Shown here: piece after piece, positions 43,666 through 53,013 of the stretch
How the letters are laid out: each line of letters starts with the position of its first letter
Numbering within the stretch: position 1 is the first letter of the stretch
Origin: an uncultured Erysipelotrichaceae bacterium
Lineage (GTDB): Bacteria; Bacillota_I; Bacilli_A; RFN20; CAG-826
Direction: 5' to 3'
Assembly: GCA_902800905.1 (NCBI GenBank)
Contig: CADCGC010000002.1
Coordinates: forward strand, 1-59,773
Length of the DNA stretch: 59,773 nucleotides
Notes under the pieces: model-generated
Seen by the model: only the letters and a program-made list of their open reading frames with translations
The model's database searches: none
Told to the model about the DNA's origin: nothing
Position numbers and translations under genes: made by a program

Positions 43666-46600
43666 ATGATAATGAAAAAGAATATAATTATCGGAACTAG
43701 TTTGGCTATATTTGCTGGCTTAACAGTTTCTGTGGCAGTTGCTACTGCTTCTCATGGTGGTCTATCACTTTTATTTGCGAATGACTCTCCATATTCATTG
43801 TCTTTAGATAACGAACACGCTATTACTGGTAGCAGTGGTTTTGTTAGTGTGAGAACTGCCGATGGTAACTATATTGATTTTTCATATAGCAACGCTTCTT
43901 CTTCTAGTGGTAACTTTGGAAAATTAAGAAAAAGTGGATATCTATTAAATGCATATGATGATGGAAAAACATACAAGAACGCGCTTGGAACGCTTAAATC
44001 TATCACCGTTACATTTGATGGAGACTTGTCTTTAGAATATTCTTGGGGTAGAGAGATTTATTTTGATGATTATCTATCTGAAGAAGTTTCTCTAACTTCT
44101 GGAGTCGCTTTTAATTTTAAAAACGAAGAACCTAACTATTTCAAGATTAAAGCTAATAGTGAAACAACTATTACATCAGTCTCTTTATCTTATTCTTGTG
44201 GCACTAATAATGAATATCCTGAGAGTTATGGAATTATTACTGTCAAGAATGAGAGCGAATTAAAAGCATTAAGAGACGCTGTTAATGGCGGTGATTCATA
44301 TGCTGGAAAAACAATTTATGTTGTTAACGATATTTCTTTAACACAATCTGATTTTGGTAGTCCGATTGGTACTGGATCAAATATGGTTTTCTCTGGCACA
44401 TTTAATGGATTAGGTTATACCATTTCAAATTTGACAAAAACAACAGGCAACACCATTGGACTTTTCTCTAAATTGACAAATGGAACTGTTAAGAATTTAA
44501 AACTTGCTAATGTTTCTATGACTGGAAATGGAAACAGAGTATCTGCATTAGCGGGACGTGTTGTTGATTCAACAATTGAAAATGTTGAAGTTACTTCAGG
44601 ATCTATTTCTGGAACAACACAAAATGGTGGTCTAGTTGGAGTTATTGTTGCTGGATCAAATAAAACAGTTATTAAAAATTGTATTAATCGCGCTTCTGTT
44701 AACGCAACAAGTGGTGGCGGAAATGGTGGCATTGTTGGTCATAACTATAGTGGAGTAACAGAAATTATCAATTGTTTGAATTACGGTAACGTTACTTCTA
44801 CTGCTTCAAATACCACTGGTGGCATTTTTGGTAGCCGTAATACTGGAACGGTTACAATTTCTCATTGTTATAACTCAGCATCTGCAGTTATTAAAAATGC
44901 AAATGTAACGGCATCCACTATTGGTGGGGCTTCAGCTGGTTACATTCATTCTTCGTCCTCATCATCTACAGATAGTTATGTGGGATTATTTGATACTGCG
45001 ATTAGTAGTGCTTCTGAATTAAGAACATTCTTATCAAACTCAAATAATGGTGTCGTTGTATTAGAAGACAATATTGATTTAAATGATGTGGTTAATAATG
45101 ATGAAACCGATTATTCAAGAGCATCAACATTTACTGGAACGTTTGACGGTTTAGGAAATAAGATTTCTCATTTTAAAACAAATGCAGAAACCGCTTCTTT
45201 GTTTAAAGGGGTTACTGGTGGAACAGTTACTAACCTTAATATGGAGCATGTTTATGTTGTTTCAACAACTCAAAGAGGAGCGAGTGTTGTTTCTCGTATG
45301 GAAAGCTCTTTAGTCAGTGAAATTACTGCATCTGGCGTTATTAACGGTGTCACTCAAAATGGTGGAATTATTGCTGCAATTACTGGAACAAACACTATTA
45401 ATGGATGCACTAACTATGTTGATGTTACAAGTACAAAAACATCAACAGGTGGTGTTGTTGCTTGTTGTGTATCTACCGGAACCGCTTTTGAAATGTTTGA
45501 CTGTGTCAATTATGGAACCATTAAAGGTTCTGGTATTGTTACTGGTGGTATTATGGGTGGAACTAATTCTAATGGAACTGGCAAAAACTATATTCACGAT
45601 TGCACAAACTATGGCAATATTAGCGGAACACAATACACTGGTGGCGTTATTGGCATTGCAAGAGAAAACTCTCATGAGGAATCTTTAATTGAGCGTTGTA
45701 CAAATTATGGCAACGTAACTGGATCAAGCACTGTTTCTGCTGGTGGTATTGTTGGATTAACGAGATTTGATGTGTCTAATTGTCAATGTTATGAAAACGT
45801 CACAATTTCATTAAATGGAGTGAGTGATTTTGCAAAGAATTTAAGCGCGGTTGGAGGAGAAGTTTCTGGCACTGCTGGTGGAGGAAACCATCGTGGATAT
45901 ATTGCAGGAACAACTGGTAATGGAGCAGATGCTGCTGGTTCATTAACAAATGGTATTAGCGATTATACTGAAAGTGTCGCTAATGGAAGTACATCATTAA
46001 GCCAAGCTTATGGAAGAATTGAAATGCTTGGAAACGGAAAGAGCATTTTAACATTAGCGAACCGTTTCTCAATTTCTGACACCAAGGGAATTGGAAATTA
46101 TACAAAATTAGTTAATAGAGACACATCAACCAGTTCAGGTGGATTTGGATATGAATATGTCCCTGGTCACGATGGTGATGAAGATTACAAATTATGGTTG
46201 GCCAATATGGAGCCATTATGCTTACCTGATGGGAGATTATTTATCTTCTATAGAACAGACACTAAACTCGCTGCTGAAGGAGCGTATTATTCCTCTATTA
46301 GAGCAATTGAGTCTAGAGATTATGGACAAACTTGGCTAAATACAAGACATATTATTTTTGAAAACTATGCTACAACGAATAAAGGCGCATATGAACCATT
46401 TGCTATTTTAGATGGTAACACCTTACAAATTTATATTGCTTTTGATGCACCAACTACAAGGGCTGGTGGATTAGGACCAAATAATTCTTCATTCATTTGT
46501 AGCAATAATTATCAAAATATTTTAAGAATACCAGTAAATATTTCTAATATGGGATTTGTTGTTGGAAACGTTTATAAAGCAATTACTGGTACTTCAACTT

Positions 46601-47151
46601 ATCGACGTCCAGGTATGCCTTCAGTTATTAAGCTTTCTGATGGTAACTATGCGATGATAGTTGAACATAATGGCGCTAACGAAAATGATTATTGGATGAG
46701 AGTAGCTATTTCATATTCTCATGACTTGACTTCATGGACTGCACCACAAGCCATTATTTATCCTAAATACTCAGGAGTTTATTATGACGGTATTAAATAT
46801 CTTTGTGGTGCTCCTTATATTCAATTATTAAAAGATGGACGTATTGCTGTTTCTTTCACCACTAACGATACATATGTTAATACATTAGGTGTTGGTGATA
46901 GTGGCTACTATAAAACAGTTGAATTAGCTATTAGTGATGGAGCTGTTTCTTATGGTGATGCTCCAACTATGATTCGTCAAGATGCGATTAGCTATAATAA
47001 CGACACTGGCGCTAGATATGGCGGATGTAAAGTTGTTGATGACAAAATCATTCTTATTGCTAATGAATATAACTTTACCGAAGAAGAAGGAAAGAATAAT
47101 TATAGATATGTCGCTAGAGGTACAGTTTTCTCAACTGCTACATATTACTAA
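43666..47151 (+). CDS. Large exported protein: GLUG repeats plus sialidase-like propeller
   Basis: This 1161-residue protein has a hydrophobic N-terminus (about 4-30). The beta domain shared with its neighbours (about 40-180) ends in SVSLSYSC. Two GLUG blocks (about 195-420 and 445-760) contain NGNRVSALAGR...TQNGG and TTQRGASVVSR...TQNGG. The last 370 residues form a sialidase-fold propeller: SRDYGQTW is an Asp box, YSHDLTSW a degenerate one, followed by RRPGMPS and GAPYIQLLKDGR, matching the 19663-21990 protein. Sialidase or GH93-like exo-arabinanase activity are options, and the catalytic residues are not proven. AGGAG lies ten bases before the ATG at 43666. Confidence 0.82.
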   Translation: MIMKKNIIIGTSLAIFAGLTVSVAVATASHGGLSLLFANDSPYSLSLDNEHAITGSSGFVSVRTADGNYIDFSYSNASSSSGNFGKLRKSGYLLNAYDDGKTYKNALGTLKSITVTFDGDLSLEYSWGREIYFDDYLSEEVSLTSGVAFNFKNEEPNYFKIKANSETTITSVSLSYSCGTNNEYPESYGIITVKNESELKALRDAVNGGDSYAGKTIYVVNDISLTQSDFGSPIGTGSNMVFSGTFNGLGYTISNLTKTTGNTIGLFSKLTNGTVKNLKLANVSMTGNGNRVSALAGRVVDSTIENVEVTSGSISGTTQNGGLVGVIVAGSNKTVIKNCINRASVNATSGGGNGGIVGHNYSGVTEIINCLNYGNVTSTASNTTGGIFGSRNTGTVTISHCYNSASAVIKNANVTASTIGGASAGYIHSSSSSSTDSYVGLFDTAISSASELRTFLSNSNNGVVVLEDNIDLNDVVNNDETDYSRASTFTGTFDGLGNKISHFKTNAETASLFKGVTGGTVTNLNMEHVYVVSTTQRGASVVSRMESSLVSEITASGVINGVTQNGGIIAAITGTNTINGCTNYVDVTSTKTSTGGVVACCVSTGTAFEMFDCVNYGTIKGSGIVTGGIMGGTNSNGTGKNYIHDCTNYGNISGTQYTGGVIGIARENSHEESLIERCTNYGNVTGSSTVSAGGIVGLTRFDVSNCQCYENVTISLNGVSDFAKNLSAVGGEVSGTAGGGNHRGYIAGTTGNGADAAGSLTNGISDYTESVANGSTSLSQAYGRIEMLGNGKSILTLANRFSISDTKGIGNYTKLVNRDTSTSSGGFGYEYVPGHDGDEDYKLWLANMEPLCLPDGRLFIFYRTDTKLAAEGAYYSSIRAIESRDYGQTWLNTRHIIFENYATTNKGAYEPFAILDGNTLQIYIAFDAPTTRAGGLGPNNSSFICSNNYQNILRIPVNISNMGFVVGNVYKAITGTSTYRRPGMPSVIKLSDGNYAMIVEHNGANENDYWMRVAISYSHDLTSWTAPQAIIYPKYSGVYYDGIKYLCGAPYIQLLKDGRIAVSFTTNDTYVNTLGVGDSGYYKTVELAISDGAVSYGDAPTMIRQDAISYNNDTGARYGGCKVVDDKIILIANEYNFTEEEGKNNYRYVARGTVFSTATYY

Positions 47152-47181
47152 TTTATTAAATAAAAAAAGGAATAAAGATTT

Positions 47182-50145
47182 ATGGGCAAAGTATCAAAAA
47201 TCATTGTTATATCGTCATGTGCTATTGTTATGACGATGGGAATTGCCGTTTATTCAATCGGCAAAAGGAATTTAAATAGTAAAATAGGCTTTTCAAATTC
47301 AGAAAAAATAGCATCAACTATTTCGTTTAATAAACTAAACCATAGTTCTGAATCTTATGGCGGAGGATACAAAAACCATACAAGAGCCACCACGAATGGT
47401 GGAATGGAAGTAACTTGTTATTCATTTACTCAAGTCGATTTATCTAGTAGAGAAGGCATTGCACTATTAAGTAATAATAGCTCACCAATCAGTTTCTATA
47501 AAGCCAATGGTGCTTCTATGTTTTTCCAAGAGCTAACAAATGTAGCTATGACATTTACTAGCGAGAGCAATGGCCAATTCGATGCAAAGCTTTATACAAA
47601 CGAACACAACTTCACAGTTCAAAGATTAACTGTTGAAAACGGTGTTCTCTCTACTCCTATCCAAGTTAATGGAATTAGATCTTATGTTTTTGATAACGCA
47701 AGTGCTTCTTTAGAAGTTACTTCTATCTCTTTTGATTACTCTTGTTTGCAAAACTATGATGATCCAATTGATTCTAATCAAAAATTAATTGAATCCATTG
47801 AAATTAATTATGACAAGACATCATATGTTGAGTTTGAGACAATCGACTTAGATTCCTTAAAAACATCAATCAATTATTATGATAATAGTCAAACTGAAAT
47901 CAATTATTCTCAATTTGGAGATCATGGTTTTACAGTTAAATTATTTAATTCCTTAGAGGAAGAAGTTGGATTAAATTCAGAATTATTAGCAGGTCAATAT
48001 AAATTAGTTGTTTCTACTAGTAACGTAAATGTTAAAGATGAAATAGATATAACTGTTACTGAAGAAGATTTTGGTGTTATTGGTAAAGAAACTCTTGATT
48101 CTTTGAGTAACACATTTACCTTTAGTGATAACAAGTATACAGCGTCAGAATGCCGCTCAGTGAAAATATTTGATGATTACTTCAATAAAGGTACCTATCA
48201 AGTTAATGTTTTACGTGGTAATAACGGAAATGATGATCATATGATTTTCGCCTATAACGAGAGCAATAAATCATATTATTCATTTGGCCTTAATTTAGCG
48301 AACAAGCTACAAATCACATATTTTGATGGCACAAAATTATCACTCGTTAAAGCGTTTAATGATGTAATAACAGAAGAAGCGTCTTTAGCAGTTGCATTTA
48401 ATAAAGAAAGCGGAGCAGTTGATTATTACTTAAATGGTAGCTTTATTTATTCAAATAATATTGTCACACAAGGTGATTTAAAATATGGATTCTATGCAGG
48501 AACGAAAGGATGCGTTTTTAGTAATGTTATGGTTGATGTAGATGACACAATTTATGATAACGACCCAAGTTGTTATCAAACCGCCGAAGGAACGATTAAT
48601 TACACTAATAACTCTTTTGTTGTTACCTCCGGTAGAGCGCTTAGCTATCATACGAGCAAGACATTTAAATATGGTGAACTTGAAGCAACATTTAATACCA
48701 ATGATGCAAGCAACCATGCTGGTATTGCTTTCTGTATCGATAACAATGGAAAAACAACGTTCTTTAGAGAAGAAGATATTACCTACTATTATTTGTGTGT
48801 ATCAATTAATGGCGGTCTTGGGTTATATAGAGTCGCTAACAAAACAGCTACTTTAGTCAAGAATATTAACACCAAGCAATTCTACAAAGATGAGAATCAC
48901 ACCATTAAAGTAATAAGAGATAGTAGTAAAACAATCCATGCTTTCTTTGATGGAGCATATTGCTTCTCTTACATTGATAGACATCCATTAAAGGGAGATA
49001 AATTTGGAATTAGTTCTTCTAGTAGTGGAGTTAAATATTATCGTTTTTCTGCTAAGAATACGATTTCTCCTGAAATAGAAACGATTAATAAATATGATGT
49101 TGTTTCCGGATCTTTCTATAAGAACAATCACTTAATTGTTTCTAGCGAAAGAAACTCGATGCTTCTAAACAAAACTCCTGGAACGTTAAACGGAACAATC
49201 GAAGCAGAGATTTCTATGGGTGTAGATTATGGAACTGGTTTAGTGTTTAGATTAACAAAACCATCCACCAATCAATTCTATGAAAATGAAAGTGGACTCT
49301 CATATTATTGGTTAGATGTTAAGAGCAACAACCGTATCATTTTTGGTAGATTTGAAAATGGTGTTGTTTCTTGGACAATTGAAAAATATATGCCTTACTT
49401 CATGAGTAATGCAGCGAAATGCAAGATTGTTATGAATAGCAGTCATATTTACGCATATTTTTCAAATATATTAGTGTTCCATTACGAAGATGAAGATCCC
49501 CTCACTGGTTTATATTATGGACTTAGAAGTGATAGTAAAGGTGCGGCTCTTTATGGAGACATTACTTTCTCATCTTCTACAGAAATTGAACAAAATAGAT
49601 ATTTAATTTTCGGTCATTCTTACACACAATTATGGCACCGATATAAAGAAGACTTCAGTGAACTAGGTGAAGATATCAATGATATTGGTATTGGTGGCTC
49701 ACAAACAGGTAACTGGAGCAAGCAATATAAAGACGAAGTTACGTGTTACAATCCTGAATGGGGTATTTATTGGAATGGTATTAATGATATTGATGCGGGA
49801 GACGAAGGTATTGCCACTAACACAATCATTACTAACTATTCAAATTGTTTATTAGGTATTAAAGAAAAGGTACCAAACTTTAAATGCGTGGTTCTTTCTG
49901 TATCTCGCTGTACACACGAAAAACCAATGGCTAGACAAGCGAAAATTACTGAAGTGAATGAGAAACTACAAGAACTTTGTAATGCTCATGATTGGCTTGT
50001 TTATGTTGATGTAGAAACCATTTTCTGTGATGAAGATGGTGCTCCTATTGATTCATATTTCGTTGATAAACTTCATCCAACAGCAGCGGGCTATAAACTT
50101 GTAGCTCCACTTGTCGTAGCGGCAATTAAGAATTATCAAGAGTAA
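47182..50145 (+). CDS. Exported modular SGNH (GDSL-type) hydrolase
   Basis: This 987-residue protein has an N-terminal hydrophobic segment (about 5-27). The N-terminal beta domain ends in SISFDYSC (about 190), as in the two genes upstream. A bacterial Ig-like domain follows (about 205-290), then three lectin/LamG-like modules (about 300-810). The C-terminal 180 residues are an SGNH hydrolase with GHSYTQ in place of GDS (block I), a Gly in GIGGSQTG (block II), NGIND (block III) and DKLHPTAAGY (block V, Asp/His). Such enzymes remove acetyl or other acyl groups from glycans. It is co-directional with the GLUG genes, fitting deacylation of the same glycan. Confidence 0.82.
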   Translation: MGKVSKIIVISSCAIVMTMGIAVYSIGKRNLNSKIGFSNSEKIASTISFNKLNHSSESYGGGYKNHTRATTNGGMEVTCYSFTQVDLSSREGIALLSNNSSPISFYKANGASMFFQELTNVAMTFTSESNGQFDAKLYTNEHNFTVQRLTVENGVLSTPIQVNGIRSYVFDNASASLEVTSISFDYSCLQNYDDPIDSNQKLIESIEINYDKTSYVEFETIDLDSLKTSINYYDNSQTEINYSQFGDHGFTVKLFNSLEEEVGLNSELLAGQYKLVVSTSNVNVKDEIDITVTEEDFGVIGKETLDSLSNTFTFSDNKYTASECRSVKIFDDYFNKGTYQVNVLRGNNGNDDHMIFAYNESNKSYYSFGLNLANKLQITYFDGTKLSLVKAFNDVITEEASLAVAFNKESGAVDYYLNGSFIYSNNIVTQGDLKYGFYAGTKGCVFSNVMVDVDDTIYDNDPSCYQTAEGTINYTNNSFVVTSGRALSYHTSKTFKYGELEATFNTNDASNHAGIAFCIDNNGKTTFFREEDITYYYLCVSINGGLGLYRVANKTATLVKNINTKQFYKDENHTIKVIRDSSKTIHAFFDGAYCFSYIDRHPLKGDKFGISSSSSGVKYYRFSAKNTISPEIETINKYDVVSGSFYKNNHLIVSSERNSMLLNKTPGTLNGTIEAEISMGVDYGTGLVFRLTKPSTNQFYENESGLSYYWLDVKSNNRIIFGRFENGVVSWTIEKYMPYFMSNAAKCKIVMNSSHIYAYFSNILVFHYEDEDPLTGLYYGLRSDSKGAALYGDITFSSSTEIEQNRYLIFGHSYTQLWHRYKEDFSELGEDINDIGIGGSQTGNWSKQYKDEVTCYNPEWGIYWNGINDIDAGDEGIATNTIITNYSNCLLGIKEKVPNFKCVVLSVSRCTHEKPMARQAKITEVNEKLQELCNAHDWLVYVDVETIFCDEDGAPIDSYFVDKLHPTAAGYKLVAPLVVAAIKNYQE

Positions 50146-50158
50146 GGGAGGGAATGAT

Positions 50159-51610
50159 ATGAAGAAAAAATGGTTTATTATTCCTCTATTCGTAGGATTG
50201 TCTCTAACATTATCTTTACCAGTTATTGTTAAATATAACTTAGATAATATTAGTTATGCAGTTTCCTATTCCTCGAGAATAGAAAAATATCGCCAAAAGG
50301 CAATAGAAAACCTTACTCAACTCGACTTGAATGAATATCGTGATGAACAAGCAGACGAAATCTCTTCTTTGTTAGCAGATACAATTGCAAAGATTAATAA
50401 TAGTGATAATTATGATGAAATTGACTCTTTTGTTTCTAGCTATAATAGATATGTTTTAACAATAAAAACAGACGCTCAATTAACCGAAGAAGAATTAGAA
50501 CAAGTTGAAGATAGTGACACATTCTATATTTCATCGTTAGATGAATTGATGGACTTTAGAGATGATGTTAACTCTGGATATTCTTATAAAGGCGACACTG
50601 TAATATTGACAAACGACATCGTCGTTCCTGATGGAGTAAACTTTGGTAATTCAATCGGTTATACAGATGATAAGCCGTTTAGTGGTGTCTTTGATGGTGG
50701 TGGTCACACAATTTCTGGCCTCACTTTAAGTGGACATGATTCTATTGGATTATTCTCAAGAGTAACTGATGGAACAGTCAAAAACCTTAATATGGAAGAT
50801 GTTGATATTACTGCTACTGATACCCAAAGAGCAGCTGGAGTCGTTGCTAGAGCAAAGAACGCCACTATCCAAAACGTTCACGTTTTATCTGGCACAATTA
50901 GTGGACCAAAACAAAACGGTGGCATCGTTGCCATTGTTGTTGAACCATCAGCAGTTATTGAAAATTGTTCTAACGCTGCCAGTGTTACAGCAACTTCTGG
51001 TAATAATGCTGGTATCGTTGGACTTGTCAATAACGGTTCAACATTAACTATTACTAACTGCATAAACACAGGCAACATTACGGGTAATGCTGATGGAACT
51101 GCCGGAATAATTGGCGGTGGTAATTTGTCTACTGCAAACCTCTACATCACTAACTGTGTTAATAGAGGCGCTATTGTTGGTTCTGGAAACGGAACAGGCG
51201 GTATTTTAGGTGCTACTGGTGGCGGAGGTACCTCTGTAACAGTAATGACAGGATGCGTTAATGAAGGCTCTGTTACTGGAAAAGCATATGTTGGTGGTAT
51301 TGCTGGAATTTTAAGAGAAGGAAACAAAACGACTTCTTTAATTAGCGAATGCACAAATAAAGGCAACATTTCAGCAACAAGTGTTGGCGCTGGTGGTATC
51401 TCTGGTATTGCTAGAGTGAATGTTAGCGATTGTATGTGCTTACATACTGTTACTATTAAAGGAAATGTTGCAAACACTCTTAACGCGATTGGTACCACTG
51501 TTAGTGGAACTGGTGGTGCTGGTTCTACACCTGGTTATATTGTTGGATCGGCTGGTAATGGAGCATCCGTTACAGGCAAATTAATCAATAGTGATGGATC
51601 TGACTATTAG
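50159..51610 (+). CDS. Exported GLUG-repeat protein with N-terminal helical region
   Basis: This 483-residue protein has a hydrophobic N-terminus (about 5-27) and a charged helical stretch of about 90 residues (RIEKYRQKAIENL, then acidic TEEELEQVEDSD) that may form a coiled-coil spacer. One full GLUG block follows (about 125-460). It has the best form of the shared module: FDGGGHTISGL, TDTQRAAGVVARAKNAT, GPKQNGG, then NAGIVGL/GTAGIIG/GTGGILG/VGGIAG units. GGGAGGG precedes the ATG. It is the last gene of the GLUG/SGNH operon. There is no catalytic motif, so a structural or binding role is likely. Confidence 0.8.
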   Translation: MKKKWFIIPLFVGLSLTLSLPVIVKYNLDNISYAVSYSSRIEKYRQKAIENLTQLDLNEYRDEQADEISSLLADTIAKINNSDNYDEIDSFVSSYNRYVLTIKTDAQLTEEELEQVEDSDTFYISSLDELMDFRDDVNSGYSYKGDTVILTNDIVVPDGVNFGNSIGYTDDKPFSGVFDGGGHTISGLTLSGHDSIGLFSRVTDGTVKNLNMEDVDITATDTQRAAGVVARAKNATIQNVHVLSGTISGPKQNGGIVAIVVEPSAVIENCSNAASVTATSGNNAGIVGLVNNGSTLTITNCINTGNITGNADGTAGIIGGGNLSTANLYITNCVNRGAIVGSGNGTGGILGATGGGGTSVTVMTGCVNEGSVTGKAYVGGIAGILREGNKTTSLISECTNKGNISATSVGAGGISGIARVNVSDCMCLHTVTIKGNVANTLNAIGTTVSGTGGAGSTPGYIVGSAGNGASVTGKLINSDGSDY

Positions 51611-51695
51611 GTTTAAATAAATAGAATTAGATTGTATCTTAATTATTTATTTGCTTTTAGAATAAAAAGCTATTTTGTGCTACTATATACTCTGT

Positions 51696-52763
51696 ATGGA
51701 TGCTTTTAAAGATTATCTTTTACAGAATTGGATATTGTTATTAGTGTTAGGAGCGTTTGTCGTCATTCTTTTCATTACTTCATTTTCAAGTAGAAGAACA
51801 ATGATTCGTTTGCTCTTACTCCTTTTATCGATATTCGCCTTATCAATTGTTGTTTTTTCAGAATTCTATATACAACCAGTTCAGGAGAATTCAACCGCTA
51901 GACTGGTTCTTATGTTTATAAGATACAGCGCAACTCCATTTATTTTAGCTTTATTGATTGTTGTATTAGTTAAACACCAAAAGTTATTTGTGTTCATTCC
52001 TGCTTTTATCTTGTTAATTATTGACTTTGTTTCAATATTTACAGGTATTGTTTTTGGTTTGGATGCCGAAAATAGTTTAGTAAGAGGTCCGCTTGGATTC
52101 TTACCTTACGCGGTTGCAGGTCTATATATGGTGCTTTTGATTTATTTATTAATCAAACGAAGTAACAAAAGAGCGATTGAGATAGTGCCAATTGTGTTCC
52201 TTGCTGTAGCACTTTCCTCTGGATTAATCTTCCCGTTTGTGTTTGGGGCAGCGTTCTCTCAAATATTCTGCACAATCATTGCGGTCTCTTTATTCATTTA
52301 CTATGTCTTCACAGTTCTTGAATTAGCAAAGAAGGATTCATTAACAGGATTACTTAATCGTCAAGCGTACTTTGTTGAGACTCGTAGATCGTATAAAGAC
52401 ATCACCGCAATTGTGTCTTTAGACATGAACGGATTAAAGAGAATTAACGACACCGAAGGACATCCTGCTGGTGATGAAGCATTAGTTACACTTGCGTTAT
52501 GTTTCGCTCGTGCGTGTAAAGCAAGACAATCCGCGTATCGTATGGGTGGAGATGAATTTGTTATTGTTTGTCGTAAGACACCTCAAGAAGAAGTTATTAA
52601 ACTTATTGAACGTATTGAAAAATATGTTTCTGAAACGAAATATACTTGCTCTATCGGATATAGTTATCATGATGAAGGGACAATTAAATTAGAAGACCTT
52701 CTAAAAGAATCAGACGAAAAGATGTACGCTGATAAAGCTGAGTTCTACAATAAAAACAAATAA
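51696..52763 (+). CDS. Membrane diguanylate cyclase (GGDEF)
   Basis: This 355-residue protein has about seven hydrophobic segments in residues 10-210, then a GGDEF domain with KKDSLTGLLNR, SLDMNGLKRIND and an intact MGGDEF (GGDEF at 284-288), so it should make c-di-GMP from two GTP. No RxxD inhibitory site precedes the GGDEF. The start is taken as the ATG at 51696. An upstream TTG would lengthen it by seven codons. No Shine-Dalgarno is visible, and TATACT lies at 51686-51691, so the transcript may start close to the ATG. It sits between surface-protein operons and may control their display. Confidence 0.88.
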   Translation: MDAFKDYLLQNWILLLVLGAFVVILFITSFSSRRTMIRLLLLLLSIFALSIVVFSEFYIQPVQENSTARLVLMFIRYSATPFILALLIVVLVKHQKLFVFIPAFILLIIDFVSIFTGIVFGLDAENSLVRGPLGFLPYAVAGLYMVLLIYLLIKRSNKRAIEIVPIVFLAVALSSGLIFPFVFGAAFSQIFCTIIAVSLFIYYVFTVLELAKKDSLTGLLNRQAYFVETRRSYKDITAIVSLDMNGLKRINDTEGHPAGDEALVTLALCFARACKARQSAYRMGGDEFVIVCRKTPQEEVIKLIERIEKYVSETKYTCSIGYSYHDEGTIKLEDLLKESDEKMYADKAEFYNKNK

Positions 52764-52796
52764 TTTTGTATTGATAAAAAATCAGCACTGGTGTAG

Positions 52797-52843
52797 TGAA
52801 TTATAATTCAAAGTTGTAGTCAATCTATAATAAATACTATAAT
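52797..52843 (+). promoter_or_regulatory. Promoter with adjacent palindrome before the 53014 gene
   Basis: TTGTAG (52814-52819), an 18-bp spacer and TATAAT (52838-52843). A perfect 14-bp palindrome, TGAATTATAATTCA (52797-52810), ends three bases before the -35 and could be an operator. The leader would be about 160 nt. Apart from an AAAGGAG ribosome site, I see no clear structure in it. Confidence 0.55.
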
Positions 52844-53013
52844 AGTTAAATAAGGATAATTTTAATAAGAAGAATATACTCTTTTTAATGCGAATTATTT
52901 CTTTTTGCTACCTTGGTTATATCTAATGCAATTGGTGTGGTCAGAGACACAAATACATTAGTGTAATAAATATTTAATTAAATGTTTTTTATCTTTTTAG
53001 AAAGGAGAAAAAA

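Noticed and set aside
38940..51300. CRISPR-like or tandem DNA repeats in the GLUG genes
   Set aside because: The repeats are protein-level, in frame, diverged and unevenly spaced. No identical repeat-spacer pattern exists.
51675..51695. TTG start for the diguanylate cyclase
   Set aside because: No ribosome site supports it, and it overlaps the -10-like sequence. The ATG at 51696 begins a normal N-terminus.
52764..53013. Short ORF in the leader of the 53014 gene
   Set aside because: The only frame found is about 12 codons with no ribosome site.
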